Position numbers and translations under genes: made by a program | Shown here: positions 15,915-23,106 of the stretch, piece by piece | How positions within the stretch are numbered: position 1 is the stretch's first letter | Layout of the letters: each line of letters starts with the position of its first letter | Source of the DNA: an uncultured Bacteroides sp. | GTDB lineage: Bacteria > Bacteroidota > Bacteroidia > Bacteroidales > Bacteroidaceae | Length of the DNA stretch: 32,146 nt | Assembly: GCA_900766005.1 (NCBI GenBank) | Contig: CAAFTU010000095.1 | Location: 1-32,146, forward strand | Direction: 5' to 3' | Notes under the pieces: model-generated | Told to the model about the DNA's origin: nothing | Database searches by the model: none | The model's input: the letters and a program-made list of their open reading frames with translations, nothing else

Positions 15915-17300
15915 ATGCAACAGTCTAATTATATAATTGAAGTCAAGAATGTATCCAAGTTTTTTGGCGATAAAATAGCATTGGATAACATTAACTTGTA
16001 CGTGAAAAAAGGAGAATTCGTAACGATTCTAGGTCCTTCAGGATGTGGAAAGACTACACTTTTGCGCCTTATTGCCGGTTTTCAGACTGCTTCGGAAGGA
16101 GAAATCCGAATAGCAGGGCAGGAGATTACACAAACTCCGCCGCATAAACGACCGGTAAATACCGTATTTCAGAAGTATGCTTTGTTTCCTCATCTGAATG
16201 TATATGATAATATAGCGTTCGGGTTAAAGCTAAAGAAACTACCGAAACAAATCATTGAAAAGAAAGTAAAGGCAGCCCTCCGTATGGTGGGGATGACTGA
16301 TTATGAATATCGTGATGTCAACTCGCTTTCAGGCGGTCAGCAGCAGCGTGTGGCCATAGCCCGCGCCATTGTGAACGAGCCGGAAGTATTGCTTCTTGAC
16401 GAACCGCTGGCAGCTCTCGACCTGAAGATGCGTAAAGATATGCAGATGGAACTGAAGGAGATGCATAAAACATTGGGAATCACATTTGTATATGTAACAC
16501 ACGATCAGGAAGAAGCGCTCACGTTGAGTGATACAATTGTAGTAATGAGTGAGGGGCGCATTCAGCAGATAGGTACTCCTGTAGATATCTATAATGAACC
16601 CATCAACTCATTTGTCGCTGATTTTATCGGAGAGAGTAATATCTTGAACGGCATAATGATAAAAGATAAGTTAGTGCGTTTTGCCGGTGTAGAGTTTGAA
16701 TGTGTGGACGAAGGTTTTGGTGAGAATATGCCTGTGGATGTGGTGGTTCGCCCTGAAGACTGGTATATTTTCCCTCTTTCGGATGCTGCACAGATTACGG
16801 GTACAGTCACTTCTTCTATCTTCAAGGGAGTGCATTATGAGATGGTTGTTGTGGCAAACGGTTATGAGTTTATCGTGCAAGACTACCATCACTTTGACGT
16901 GGGGCAGGAAGTAGGTCTGCTGGTCAAACCGTTTGACATCCATATCATGAAGAAGGAGCGTGTATGCAATTCTTTCGAGGGAGAGATGATAGACGAAAGT
17001 CATGTTGACTTCTTGGGTTGTCACTTCGAGTGTTTGCCTGTAAAGGATATCGAACCGGGCGAGAAAGTAAAAGTAGTGGTGGCATTTAAGGATATTATCC
17101 TGCATGACAATGAAGAAGACGGAACATTAACCGGCGATGTGCGTTTTATCCTTTATAAAGGCGATCATTACCACCTCACCGTTTCATCGGATTGGGGAGA
17201 GGATATTTATGTAGATACCAATGATGTATGGGATAATGGTGATCATGTAGGTATCAGTATTTTGCCCGAAAAGATTAAGATAATAAAGGTTGTAGACTAA
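15915..17300 (+). CDS. potA: Spermidine/putrescine ABC transporter ATPase PotA, with extra C-terminal TOBE-like repeat
   Basis: Cytoplasmic ATPase powering the PotABCD polyamine importer. The start at 15915 (MQQSNYIIEVKNVSKFFGD) is chosen because the open frame extends upstream through a promoter and overlaps the kinase gene. From it, 461 residues: Walker A GPSGCGKT at 40-47, ABC signature LSGGQQQR at 138-145, Walker B VLLLDE at 158-163, then the switch histidine in YVTHDQEEAL. E. coli PotA is about 378 residues; here the C-terminal regulatory part is longer. It appears to be two copies of one TOBE-like unit, seen as KGVHY at 304-308 and KGDHY at 415-419 with matching flanks. It is first of four tightly packed genes. 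Confidence 0.94.
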   Translation: MQQSNYIIEVKNVSKFFGDKIALDNINLYVKKGEFVTILGPSGCGKTTLLRLIAGFQTASEGEIRIAGQEITQTPPHKRPVNTVFQKYALFPHLNVYDNIAFGLKLKKLPKQIIEKKVKAALRMVGMTDYEYRDVNSLSGGQQQRVAIARAIVNEPEVLLLDEPLAALDLKMRKDMQMELKEMHKTLGITFVYVTHDQEEALTLSDTIVVMSEGRIQQIGTPVDIYNEPINSFVADFIGESNILNGIMIKDKLVRFAGVEFECVDEGFGENMPVDVVVRPEDWYIFPLSDAAQITGTVTSSIFKGVHYEMVVVANGYEFIVQDYHHFDVGQEVGLLVKPFDIHIMKKERVCNSFEGEMIDESHVDFLGCHFECLPVKDIEPGEKVKVVVAFKDIILHDNEEDGTLTGDVRFILYKGDHYHLTVSSDWGEDIYVDTNDVWDNGDHVGISILPEKIKIIKVVD

Positions 17301-17317
17301 TATAAAAAAGAAAAGAG

Positions 17318-18115
17318 GTGCTCAGAACGATACGATTCTTCTTGTCCTCGCGTAAGAGTTGGACGATTCCTTACGTGATATTTTCAGCGATATTTGTTAT
17401 TCTTCCGCTTCTTCTGATAGTGGTTTATGCATTTATGGACGATGCCGGACATTTTACTTTCGGCAATTTTACCAAGTTCTTTGCCCACCCTGAGGCAATC
17501 AATACGTTTGTTTATTCCATTGGCGTTGCTATTATCACGACGGTAGCGTGTATTCTGTTGGGCTATCCTGCCGCTTATATTCTGACGCAGACCCGAATGA
17601 AATATGCACAAACCATCGTGGTGCTCTTTATCCTTCCCATGTGGGTCAATATTCTGATTCGTACGTTGGCGACAGTGGCGCTTTTCGACTTTATGGATGT
17701 GCCCTTGGGAGAAGGAGCATTGATATTCGGTATGGTATATAATTTCCTGCCTTTTATGATTTATCCTATTTATAACACATTGCAGAAGTTGGATAAAAGT
17801 TATGTGGAGGCAGCGCAAGACTTGGGTGCCAATCCGGTACAGGTGTTCTTTAAGGCTGTGTTGCCATTGTCCATGCCCGGCATCGTGAGTGGTATTCTTA
17901 TGGTATTCATGCCCACTATCTCCACATTCGCCATTGCCGAGTTGCTGACAATGAACAATATAAAACTGTTTGGTACTACCATTCAGGAAAACATCAATAA
18001 CAGCATGTGGAACTATGGTGCGGCGCTTTCACTTATCATGCTGTTCCTGATTGGCGCCACTACCTTGTTTGCTTCGGATGACAAGGGCAATGATGAAGGA
18101 GGTGGTTTATGGTAA
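17318..18115 (+). CDS. potB: Spermidine/putrescine ABC transporter permease PotB
   Basis: Inner-membrane permease of the polyamine importer. The 265-residue protein has about six hydrophobic spans, the first near residues 17-38. The coupling-loop EAA motif is visible as YVEAAQDLGANPVQVFFKAVLPLSMPGI, spanning about residues 165-192, where the ATPase docks. The start is a GTG preceded by an AAAAGAG run; no ATG lies close enough to serve. The gene begins 17 bases after potA and its end overlaps the potC start by 7 bases, indicating coupled translation. Confidence 0.9.
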   Translation: MLRTIRFFLSSRKSWTIPYVIFSAIFVILPLLLIVVYAFMDDAGHFTFGNFTKFFAHPEAINTFVYSIGVAIITTVACILLGYPAAYILTQTRMKYAQTIVVLFILPMWVNILIRTLATVALFDFMDVPLGEGALIFGMVYNFLPFMIYPIYNTLQKLDKSYVEAAQDLGANPVQVFFKAVLPLSMPGIVSGILMVFMPTISTFAIAELLTMNNIKLFGTTIQENINNSMWNYGAALSLIMLFLIGATTLFASDDKGNDEGGGLW

Positions 18116-18900
18116 AGAAAATATTATGTCAGGGATACCTGTGGCTTTTATTGCTGTTGCTCTATGCTCCTATTTTCATTATTATGATTTACTCCTTTAC
18201 AGAAGCAAAGGTGCTGGGCAATTGGACGGGATTCTCCACAAAACTTTATTCATCGCTGTTCACCACGGGTACTCATCACTCGCTGACCAATGCGCTGATT
18301 AATACGTTGACCATCGCGCTGATAGCTGCAACGGTTTCCACTTTATTGGGGAGTATCACTGCCATCGGCATATTCAATCTGCGTGCCCGTTCGCGCAAGG
18401 TAATCGGTTTTGTTAATAATATCCCTATTCTGAATGGCGATATTATCATCGGTATCTCGTTGTTCCTGCTGTTTGTTTCGCTGGGTATCCCTCAAGGATA
18501 CACTACCGTGGTACTGGCTCACATTACATTTTGCACCCCATACGTGATTCTGAGTGTATTGCCACGTCTCAAACAAATGAATCCGAATATTTATGAAGCG
18601 GCACTCGATTTGGGGGCAACTCCCATGCAGGCACTTCGTAAAGTGATTATTCCTGAAATACTTCCGGGAATGATTTCCGGTTTCATGCTGGCAGTCACAC
18701 TGTCTATCGACGATTTTGCCGTGACCGTGTTTACCATCGGCAATGAAGGATTGGAGACATTGTCTACCTATATTTATGCCGATGCGCGGAAAGGAGGACT
18801 TACTCCCGAACTTCGTCCCCTTTCAACCATTATATTTATACTGGTATTGGTGCTGCTCATTATAATCAATCGCCGTTCGAGCAAGAAAAAAGAGGCATAA
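18109..18900 (+). CDS. potC: Spermidine/putrescine ABC transporter permease PotC
   Basis: Second permease of the PotABCD importer, pairing with PotB. The 263-residue protein has about six membrane spans, the first near residues 10-30 (LLLLLLYAPIFIIMIYSF). The EAA coupling motif reads IYEAALDLGATPMQALRKV. The segment LSIDDFAVTVF near residue 205 is typical of PotC. The C-terminus is short and basic. The start overlaps potB by 7 bases and potD follows after 4 bases. Confidence 0.93.
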   Translation: MVKKILCQGYLWLLLLLLYAPIFIIMIYSFTEAKVLGNWTGFSTKLYSSLFTTGTHHSLTNALINTLTIALIAATVSTLLGSITAIGIFNLRARSRKVIGFVNNIPILNGDIIIGISLFLLFVSLGIPQGYTTVVLAHITFCTPYVILSVLPRLKQMNPNIYEAALDLGATPMQALRKVIIPEILPGMISGFMLAVTLSIDDFAVTVFTIGNEGLETLSTYIYADARKGGLTPELRPLSTIIFILVLVLLIIINRRSSKKKEA

Positions 18901-18904
18901 GAAG

Positions 18905-20245
18905 ATGAAGATAAAGATGAATAAATGGATAATGGCATGTGTCTGCGGGTTACTTTCGCTCACAGGATGCTACAATACGGGCGAACCTCGCGAAAATGTG
19001 CTGAAGATATATAATTGGGCAGATTATATCGATGAAGATGTGCTTGCCGAATTTCCCGAATGGTATAAAGAGCAAACGGGTGAGGATATCCGTATTGTAT
19101 ATCAGACATTCGATATCAATGAAATCATGCTTACCAAAATTGAACGCGGTCATGAGGATTTTGATGTGGTATGTCCTTCGGAATATATCATCGAGCGAAT
19201 GTTGAAGAAGAATCTGTTGCTGCCTATTGATACTGTTTTTGGTAAGACTCCTAATTATTTGCATAACGAGTCTCCTTATATTCGTGAGCAGTTGGATAAA
19301 TTGAGTCAGCCGGGGCGTCGTGCTTCCGATTATGCCATCGGGTATATGTGGGGGACGGCCGGACTTCTGTATAACACAGACCATGTTCCTGCGGAAGATG
19401 CCAAGACATGGGCAAGCCTGTGGAATCTCAAGTACAAGAATAAAATCTTGATGAAAGAGAGCTACCGTGATGCCTACGGAACGGCCCTTATCTATGCCAA
19501 CAGCAAAAACCTGAAAGAGGGGAAGGTGACGGTAGAAGAGTTGATGAACAACTATTCACAGGCATCTGTCGATACGGTAGAGAAGTACTTGAAGGCCATG
19601 AAACCTATGATTGCCGGTTGGGAAGCGGATTTCGGAAAGGAGATGATGACCAAAAATAAGGCATGGCTCAACATGACTTGGAGTGGTGATGCTGTATGGG
19701 CAATTGAAGAAGCCGGTGCTGTGGGAGTGAACTTGGATTATGAAGTGCCCGAGGAGGGGAGCAATGTGTGGTATGACGGTTGGGTGATTCCTAAATATGC
19801 ACGCAATGTGAAGGCTGCCAGTTATTTTATCAATTATCTGTGCCGCCCCGAAGTTGCTTTGCGCAATATGGATGCTTGCGGTTATGTGAGTTCTGTTGCC
19901 ACTCCCGAAATATTGGAAGAGAAGCTGGATACTACTTTGAACTATTATGCCGATTTGAGCTATTTCTTTGGCCCCGAGGCAGATAGTGTCCGGATTGACA
20001 AAGTGCAATATCCCGACCGTCGTGTGGTGGAGCGTTGTGCCATGATCCGTGATTCGGGCGAACGTACGGAAGCGGTATTGGAAATGTGGTCGCGTGTGAA
20101 AGGGGATAATCTTGGATTGGGAATTGTGGTTGTGATATTTGTATCGGTCGGAGTGATGCTGGTTTATACGGTTTATAGGCGGATACAGCGTTATCAGCAC
20201 GAGAAATTGCAACGCCGCCGCAGGAGACACAGAAAAAGAAGATAA
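18905..20245 (+). CDS. potD: Spermidine/putrescine-binding lipoprotein PotD with C-terminal membrane anchor
   Basis: Extracytoplasmic polyamine receptor delivering ligand to PotBC. The 446-residue protein begins with a lipoprotein signal ending LLSLTGC (lipid cysteine C22); an alternative start is Met5 at 18917. The mature domain opens with LKIYNWADYID (33-43), typical of PotD. NKAWLNMTWSGDAVWAIEEA further on belongs to the second lobe of the binding fold. Unusually, residues about 403-424 form a strong hydrophobic span followed by a tail of mostly Arg, Lys and His ending RRRRRHRKRR. The classical protein ends without this. The receptor would then be held in the membrane at both ends. It is the last gene of the operon and is followed by a bidirectional terminator. 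Confidence 0.92.
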   Translation: MKIKMNKWIMACVCGLLSLTGCYNTGEPRENVLKIYNWADYIDEDVLAEFPEWYKEQTGEDIRIVYQTFDINEIMLTKIERGHEDFDVVCPSEYIIERMLKKNLLLPIDTVFGKTPNYLHNESPYIREQLDKLSQPGRRASDYAIGYMWGTAGLLYNTDHVPAEDAKTWASLWNLKYKNKILMKESYRDAYGTALIYANSKNLKEGKVTVEELMNNYSQASVDTVEKYLKAMKPMIAGWEADFGKEMMTKNKAWLNMTWSGDAVWAIEEAGAVGVNLDYEVPEEGSNVWYDGWVIPKYARNVKAASYFINYLCRPEVALRNMDACGYVSSVATPEILEEKLDTTLNYYADLSYFFGPEADSVRIDKVQYPDRRVVERCAMIRDSGERTEAVLEMWSRVKGDNLGLGIVVVIFVSVGVMLVYTVYRRIQRYQHEKLQRRRRRHRKRR

Positions 20246-20296
20246 TCCTTTGCGCTGCCGGGACACTCCGGACTTACGGATTTTATAAAAAACAGT

Positions 20297-20330
20297 AGAG
20301 GCTTCCTTGTTCAAGGAAGCCTCTGTTTCT
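20297..20330. terminator. Bidirectional terminator between potD and prs
   Basis: A perfect 13-bp stem pairs AGAGGCTTCCTTG (20297-20309) with CAAGGAAGCCTCT (20312-20324). On the plus strand it runs into GTTTCTCTC. On the minus strand it is followed by a run of six T after ACTG. The genes on both sides converge, so it serves both. Confidence 0.9.
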
Positions 20331-20352
20331 CTCTATCTTTTATCTACTGAAA

Positions 20353-21291
20353 TTAGATAATATATTGGTCTGAAATAGACTCGTTATTCATTACGCGGCG
20401 GATAGTTTCGGCAAACATGTCGGCGATAGTCAACTGTTTTACTTTGGCGCAACGGTTAGAATAAGGAATACTGTCTGTAAATACCATTTCTTCCAAACCG
20501 GAATCTTGAACGCGTTCGGAAGCAGGACCGGACATCACACAGTGAGAAGCGATGGCGCGGACAGAAATGGCTCCGGCTTCCTTCATGATATCGGCAGCTT
20601 TGGTAATTGTACCGGCTGTATCTACCATATCGTCTACCAGGATGACATTCTTGTCTTTTACGTCACCGATAATTTGCATGGTAGCCACTACGTTTGCTCT
20701 TTCGCGAGTCTTGTTGCACAATACCAAAGGCACATCAAGGTATTTGGCATATGTGCTGGCACGCTTGGAACCGCCCACATCGGGAGTAGCGATTACAAGG
20801 TTTTCAAGGTTCAGTGACTGAATGTAAGGCAAGAAGATGCCTGATGCATACAAGTGGTCTACCGGAATGTTGAAGAAACCCTGAATCTGGTCGGCATGCA
20901 AGTCCATGGTAATCAAACGGTCGATACCTGCCACACTCAGCAAGTCAGCCACCAGTTTGGCACCGATAGAAACACGCGGTTTGTCTTTTCTGTCTTGGCG
21001 AGCCCATCCGAAGTAAGGGATAACGGCTACGATGCTCTTGGCAGAAGCTCTTTTTGCTGCGTCAATCATCAGCAGCAATTCCATCAGGTTGTCAGAATTA
21101 GGAAAGGTAGATTGAACTAAGAATACATGGGCACCTCTAATTGACTCTTCGAAGGAAACAGCAAATTCACCATCAGCAAAGTGTGTAATATTCATGTTTC
21201 CCAGTTCGCAACCGAGGCTGTTGCAAATTTTTTCTGCAAGGTATTTCGAGTTTGTTCCCGAGAATACTTTAAAAGGAGATGTTTTACTCAT
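20353..21291 (-). CDS. prs: Ribose-phosphate pyrophosphokinase (PRPP synthetase)
   Basis: Makes PRPP from ribose-5-phosphate and ATP, feeding purine, pyrimidine, His and Trp synthesis. The 312-residue length is standard for class I enzymes. The N-terminal KVFSGTNSKYLAEKIC matches the family opening. The catalytic flexible loop YFGWARQDRKDKPR is at 93-106. The metal-binding MDLHADQIQGFF starts at 129. The PRPP-binding loop VDDMVDTAGT is at 219-228. It is a single gene with its own promoter, converging on potD. Confidence 0.97.
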   Translation of the reverse strand: MSKTSPFKVFSGTNSKYLAEKICNSLGCELGNMNITHFADGEFAVSFEESIRGAHVFLVQSTFPNSDNLMELLLMIDAAKRASAKSIVAVIPYFGWARQDRKDKPRVSIGAKLVADLLSVAGIDRLITMDLHADQIQGFFNIPVDHLYASGIFLPYIQSLNLENLVIATPDVGGSKRASTYAKYLDVPLVLCNKTRERANVVATMQIIGDVKDKNVILVDDMVDTAGTITKAADIMKEAGAISVRAIASHCVMSGPASERVQDSGLEEMVFTDSIPYSNRCAKVKQLTIADMFAETIRRVMNNESISDQYII

Positions 21292-21327
21292 TTTGTAATA
21301 GATATTACCTATTTATTAATTTGCGTA

Positions 21328-21357
21328 CAAAGGTACGTATTATAATTAGAATTTAAA
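21328..21357 (-). promoter_or_regulatory. Promoter of prs
   Basis: The minus strand carries TACCTTTG (21335 down to 21328), an exact TAnnTTTG, with TTTA at 21357-21354 about 18 bases upstream as a weak -33. The predicted transcription start is near 21321, a leader of about 30 bases. Confidence 0.65.
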
Positions 21358-21367
21358 AATCGAACAT

Positions 21368-21410
21368 TAAAAATTAATTCGCGTTTCCTTGAAACGCCTG
21401 TTTTTCAGGC
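21368..21410 (-). terminator. Probable terminator after the ThiE/TenI-like gene
   Basis: Two abutting hairpins follow the gene on the minus strand: GCCTG/CAGGC (21396-21400 and 21406-21410) and GCGTTTC/GAAACGC (21381-21387 and 21391-21397). They share a few bases, so only one forms fully at a time. On the minus strand they lead into an A/T-rich stretch with five T. They start 32 bases past the gene's stop and lie upstream of the prs promoter. Confidence 0.5.
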
Positions 21411-21441
21411 AGGAATATGTATTGTTTTTCTCTGCTTTTAG

Positions 21442-22050
21442 TTAATCTGCCAACTTTTTCAGTTTGCGGAAGTGTTCTATCAGCAATCGGTAGTCACGGT
21501 CGCAGCGTGTATCGAACTTATTCCACAAAGCACCTAAGATGGCTGCTCCGCCAAAGCCGAAGTCTTTTACTTCTAAAATATTGTCCACATCGATACCACC
21601 CAGTGCAATCACCTTCTTGTCTATAATGCCGGCTTTGTCGGCGGCACGAAGTTCTTCGGCCGTATATGCGGAGTTATAGTTCATCTTGGAAATGCTGTTG
21701 AATACAGGACTCAGAAAAACATAGTCACACGTCTGTTTGCGCTCCTTTACTTCGTCCAAAGAGTGGCATGAACAACTGATATGCCCTTTATAGTTTTCGG
21801 GTGGGTTGGGATTGCGGCCGTTCAGGTGGATACCTTTCAACTTATATTCATCTTTCAGGTAGAAATGTCCGTGCACCACGATGCGTTTATGATACTGTTC
21901 GGGAATCAAGGTAAGCAGCCGTTCGGCGAACATGGGCGCCGTGTCGGGTTTGCGTAAGTGGAGGGTGTCCAGTCCTTCTTCAAACAAGGCCGTGATTATT
22001 TTGTCTTCCTCCACAAAATATGTAGGGGTTGTGATTAGAATTAACTTCAT
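21442..22050 (-). CDS. Divergent thiamine-phosphate synthase/TenI-like protein
   Basis: A (beta/alpha)8-type protein of the ThiE/TenI superfamily. The start at 22050 (ATG, MKLILITTPTYF) gives 202 residues; the longer frame would use TTG at 22059, almost at the predicted transcription start. ThiE-like landmarks are present but altered: HLRKPD at 31-36 (Q-R-K in true ThiE), GIHLNGRNP at 73-81, SPVFNSISK at 114-122 and ALGGID. The two aspartates that hold Mg-HMP-PP in ThiE (D of IDD and of KKD in the thiE of this window) are replaced here by VHG and GRN. The GH pair containing the TenI catalytic histidine is also absent (SP instead). It may be an aminase- or tautomerase-like protein or a non-catalytic paralogue. 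It has its own promoter, separated from the thi operon by a terminator. Confidence 0.85.
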   Translation of the reverse strand: MKLILITTPTYFVEEDKIITALFEEGLDTLHLRKPDTAPMFAERLLTLIPEQYHKRIVVHGHFYLKDEYKLKGIHLNGRNPNPPENYKGHISCSCHSLDEVKERKQTCDYVFLSPVFNSISKMNYNSAYTAEELRAADKAGIIDKKVIALGGIDVDNILEVKDFGFGGAAILGALWNKFDTRCDRDYRLLIEHFRKLKKLAD

Positions 22051-22071
22051 ACTTTCCAATTAATTGCTAAG

Positions 22072-22079
22072 CAAAGATA
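22072..22079 (-). promoter_or_regulatory. -7 promoter box of the ThiE/TenI-like gene
   Basis: TATCTTTG on the minus strand, an exact TAnnTTTG. It puts the transcription start near 22065, 15 bases before the ATG at 22050, and argues against the TTG start at 22059. Confidence 0.6.
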
Positions 22080-22146
22080 GTAATCAATATGTAATATTCC
22101 TAACAGTTTGCTGTATTTATTTAACGGTTGGGGGAGAGTCATGAAT

Positions 22147-22185
22147 AAAAAAATCTTCGTCGACCTTCACAGGCAAACGAAGATT
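22147..22185 (-). terminator. Terminator of the thi operon
   Basis: AATCTTCGT (22152-22160) and ACGAAGATT (22177-22185) form a perfect 9-bp stem with a 16-base loop. On the minus strand the second arm runs into seven T. It lies about 75 bases after the thiF stop and isolates the operon from the ThiE/TenI-like gene. Confidence 0.85.
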
Positions 22186-22260
22186 AAGGGTTTATTATAG
22201 TTACAAAGGTAATATAAAAAATGGATACAGCAATACTTCACATCATAAAAGATTCTGTTT

Positions 22261-22953
22261 TTATAATGAGAGGATATGCGTTTCCATTGTTTTGAGGTCG
22301 ATAATCCATAATTTCCCGCTTAGCACTTCACCGTATCCGCCTATTATTTTCAGTACTTCGGTTGCTTCGGTGCATCCCACTATGCCGGGAGTAACTCCAA
22401 GTACACCTTTGGGCGGGTGGGGCATGGAGAGCATTTCGTCTTCGTCCGGGAAAAAGTGGCGATAGTCCGGTCCGCTTTGGTAATTGAATACGGATACTTG
22501 CCCGTCGAAAGCACGAATGGCACCATATACATAGATTTTTCCCAACTGCACGCAGGTGTCATTAATGAGGTAGCGGGTGGCGAAGTTATCGCATCCGTCT
22601 ACCACAATGTCGTATTGGCTGATGATTCCGGCGGCATTTTCTGTGGTGAGACGATTGGGGTAAGCATTGATTTGTATGGAGCTGTTCAGGGCTTCGAGAC
22701 GTTTTTTGGCTTGGATGGCTTTGGGCATACCTACTTCGGCTTCGCTATAGAGTATCTGGCGTTGCAGGTTGCTGATGCTTACCACGTCATCGTCCATCAG
22801 TCCGATGGTGCCTACTCCGGCGCCTGTCAGGTAAAGGGCGACGGGAGATCCCAGTCCGCCTACACCGACTATAAGGACTTTGGCGCGTTGGATGCGTTGC
22901 TGTCCTTCTTCTCCCAGTTCGGGGAGAATGATTTGACGGTTGTATCTTTCCAT
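22261..22953 (-). CDS. thiF: ThiF-like adenylyltransferase (HesA/MoeB/ThiF family)
   Basis: Activates the ThiS C-terminus by adenylation for sulfur loading in thiazole synthesis. The 230-residue protein has the nucleotide-binding loop GVGGLG at 30-35, the acidic LMDDDVVSISNLQRQ at 52-66, and VVDGCDNFATRY at 117-128 with the family's conserved Asp. E. coli ThiF (about 250 residues) has four zinc cysteines in two CxxC pairs and a sulfur-transfer cysteine. Here the only cysteines are C121, C134 and C194, with no CxxC pair, and the region that would carry the transfer cysteine reads MPHPPKGVLG. It is the last gene of the operon. Context makes ThiF the best call; MoeB-like use for another sulfur carrier is possible. 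Confidence 0.88.
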   Translation of the reverse strand: MERYNRQIILPELGEEGQQRIQRAKVLIVGVGGLGSPVALYLTGAGVGTIGLMDDDVVSISNLQRQILYSEAEVGMPKAIQAKKRLEALNSSIQINAYPNRLTTENAAGIISQYDIVVDGCDNFATRYLINDTCVQLGKIYVYGAIRAFDGQVSVFNYQSGPDYRHFFPDEDEMLSMPHPPKGVLGVTPGIVGCTEATEVLKIIGGYGEVLSGKLWIIDLKTMETHILSL

Positions 22954-22973
22954 ATTATCTAACGGTTGATTTT

Positions 22974-23067
22974 ATCGTTTCACTCAGGTGATTAAATTTC
23001 TTCACTATGGTGATATAATTGAATGTCCTTAGTGATAAACTATCATCACTAAAGTGAAACGATTATT
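22974..23067. repeat. 22-bp-periodic array of TCACT/AGTGA dyads between thiH and thiF
   Basis: In the 153-base gap between thiH and thiF, dyads begin every 22 bases. They are TCACTCAGGTGA at 22980, TCACTATGGTGA at 23002, a half-degraded TGTCCTTAGTGA at 23024, and TCACTAAAGTGA at 23046. Units 1 and 2 agree at 15 of 22 positions, including the spacers. An 11-bp inverted pair (22974-22984 / 23053-23063) brackets the array, and TTAGTGAT/ATCACTAA (23029-23036 / 23045-23052) nests inside. The spacing is about two helical turns, as for cooperative operators. In RNA the outer and inner arms could form a branched hairpin. Function unknown. Confidence 0.7.
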
Positions 23068-23106
23068 ATGAAAGGTTGTATGACTAAGTGTAATACTATC
23101 TGTATG

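Noticed and set aside
22974..23067. Possible short CRISPR array from the 22-bp periodic repeats
   Set aside because: The units abut with no unique spacers of CRISPR length, only four units are seen, they diverge, and no cas genes are nearby.
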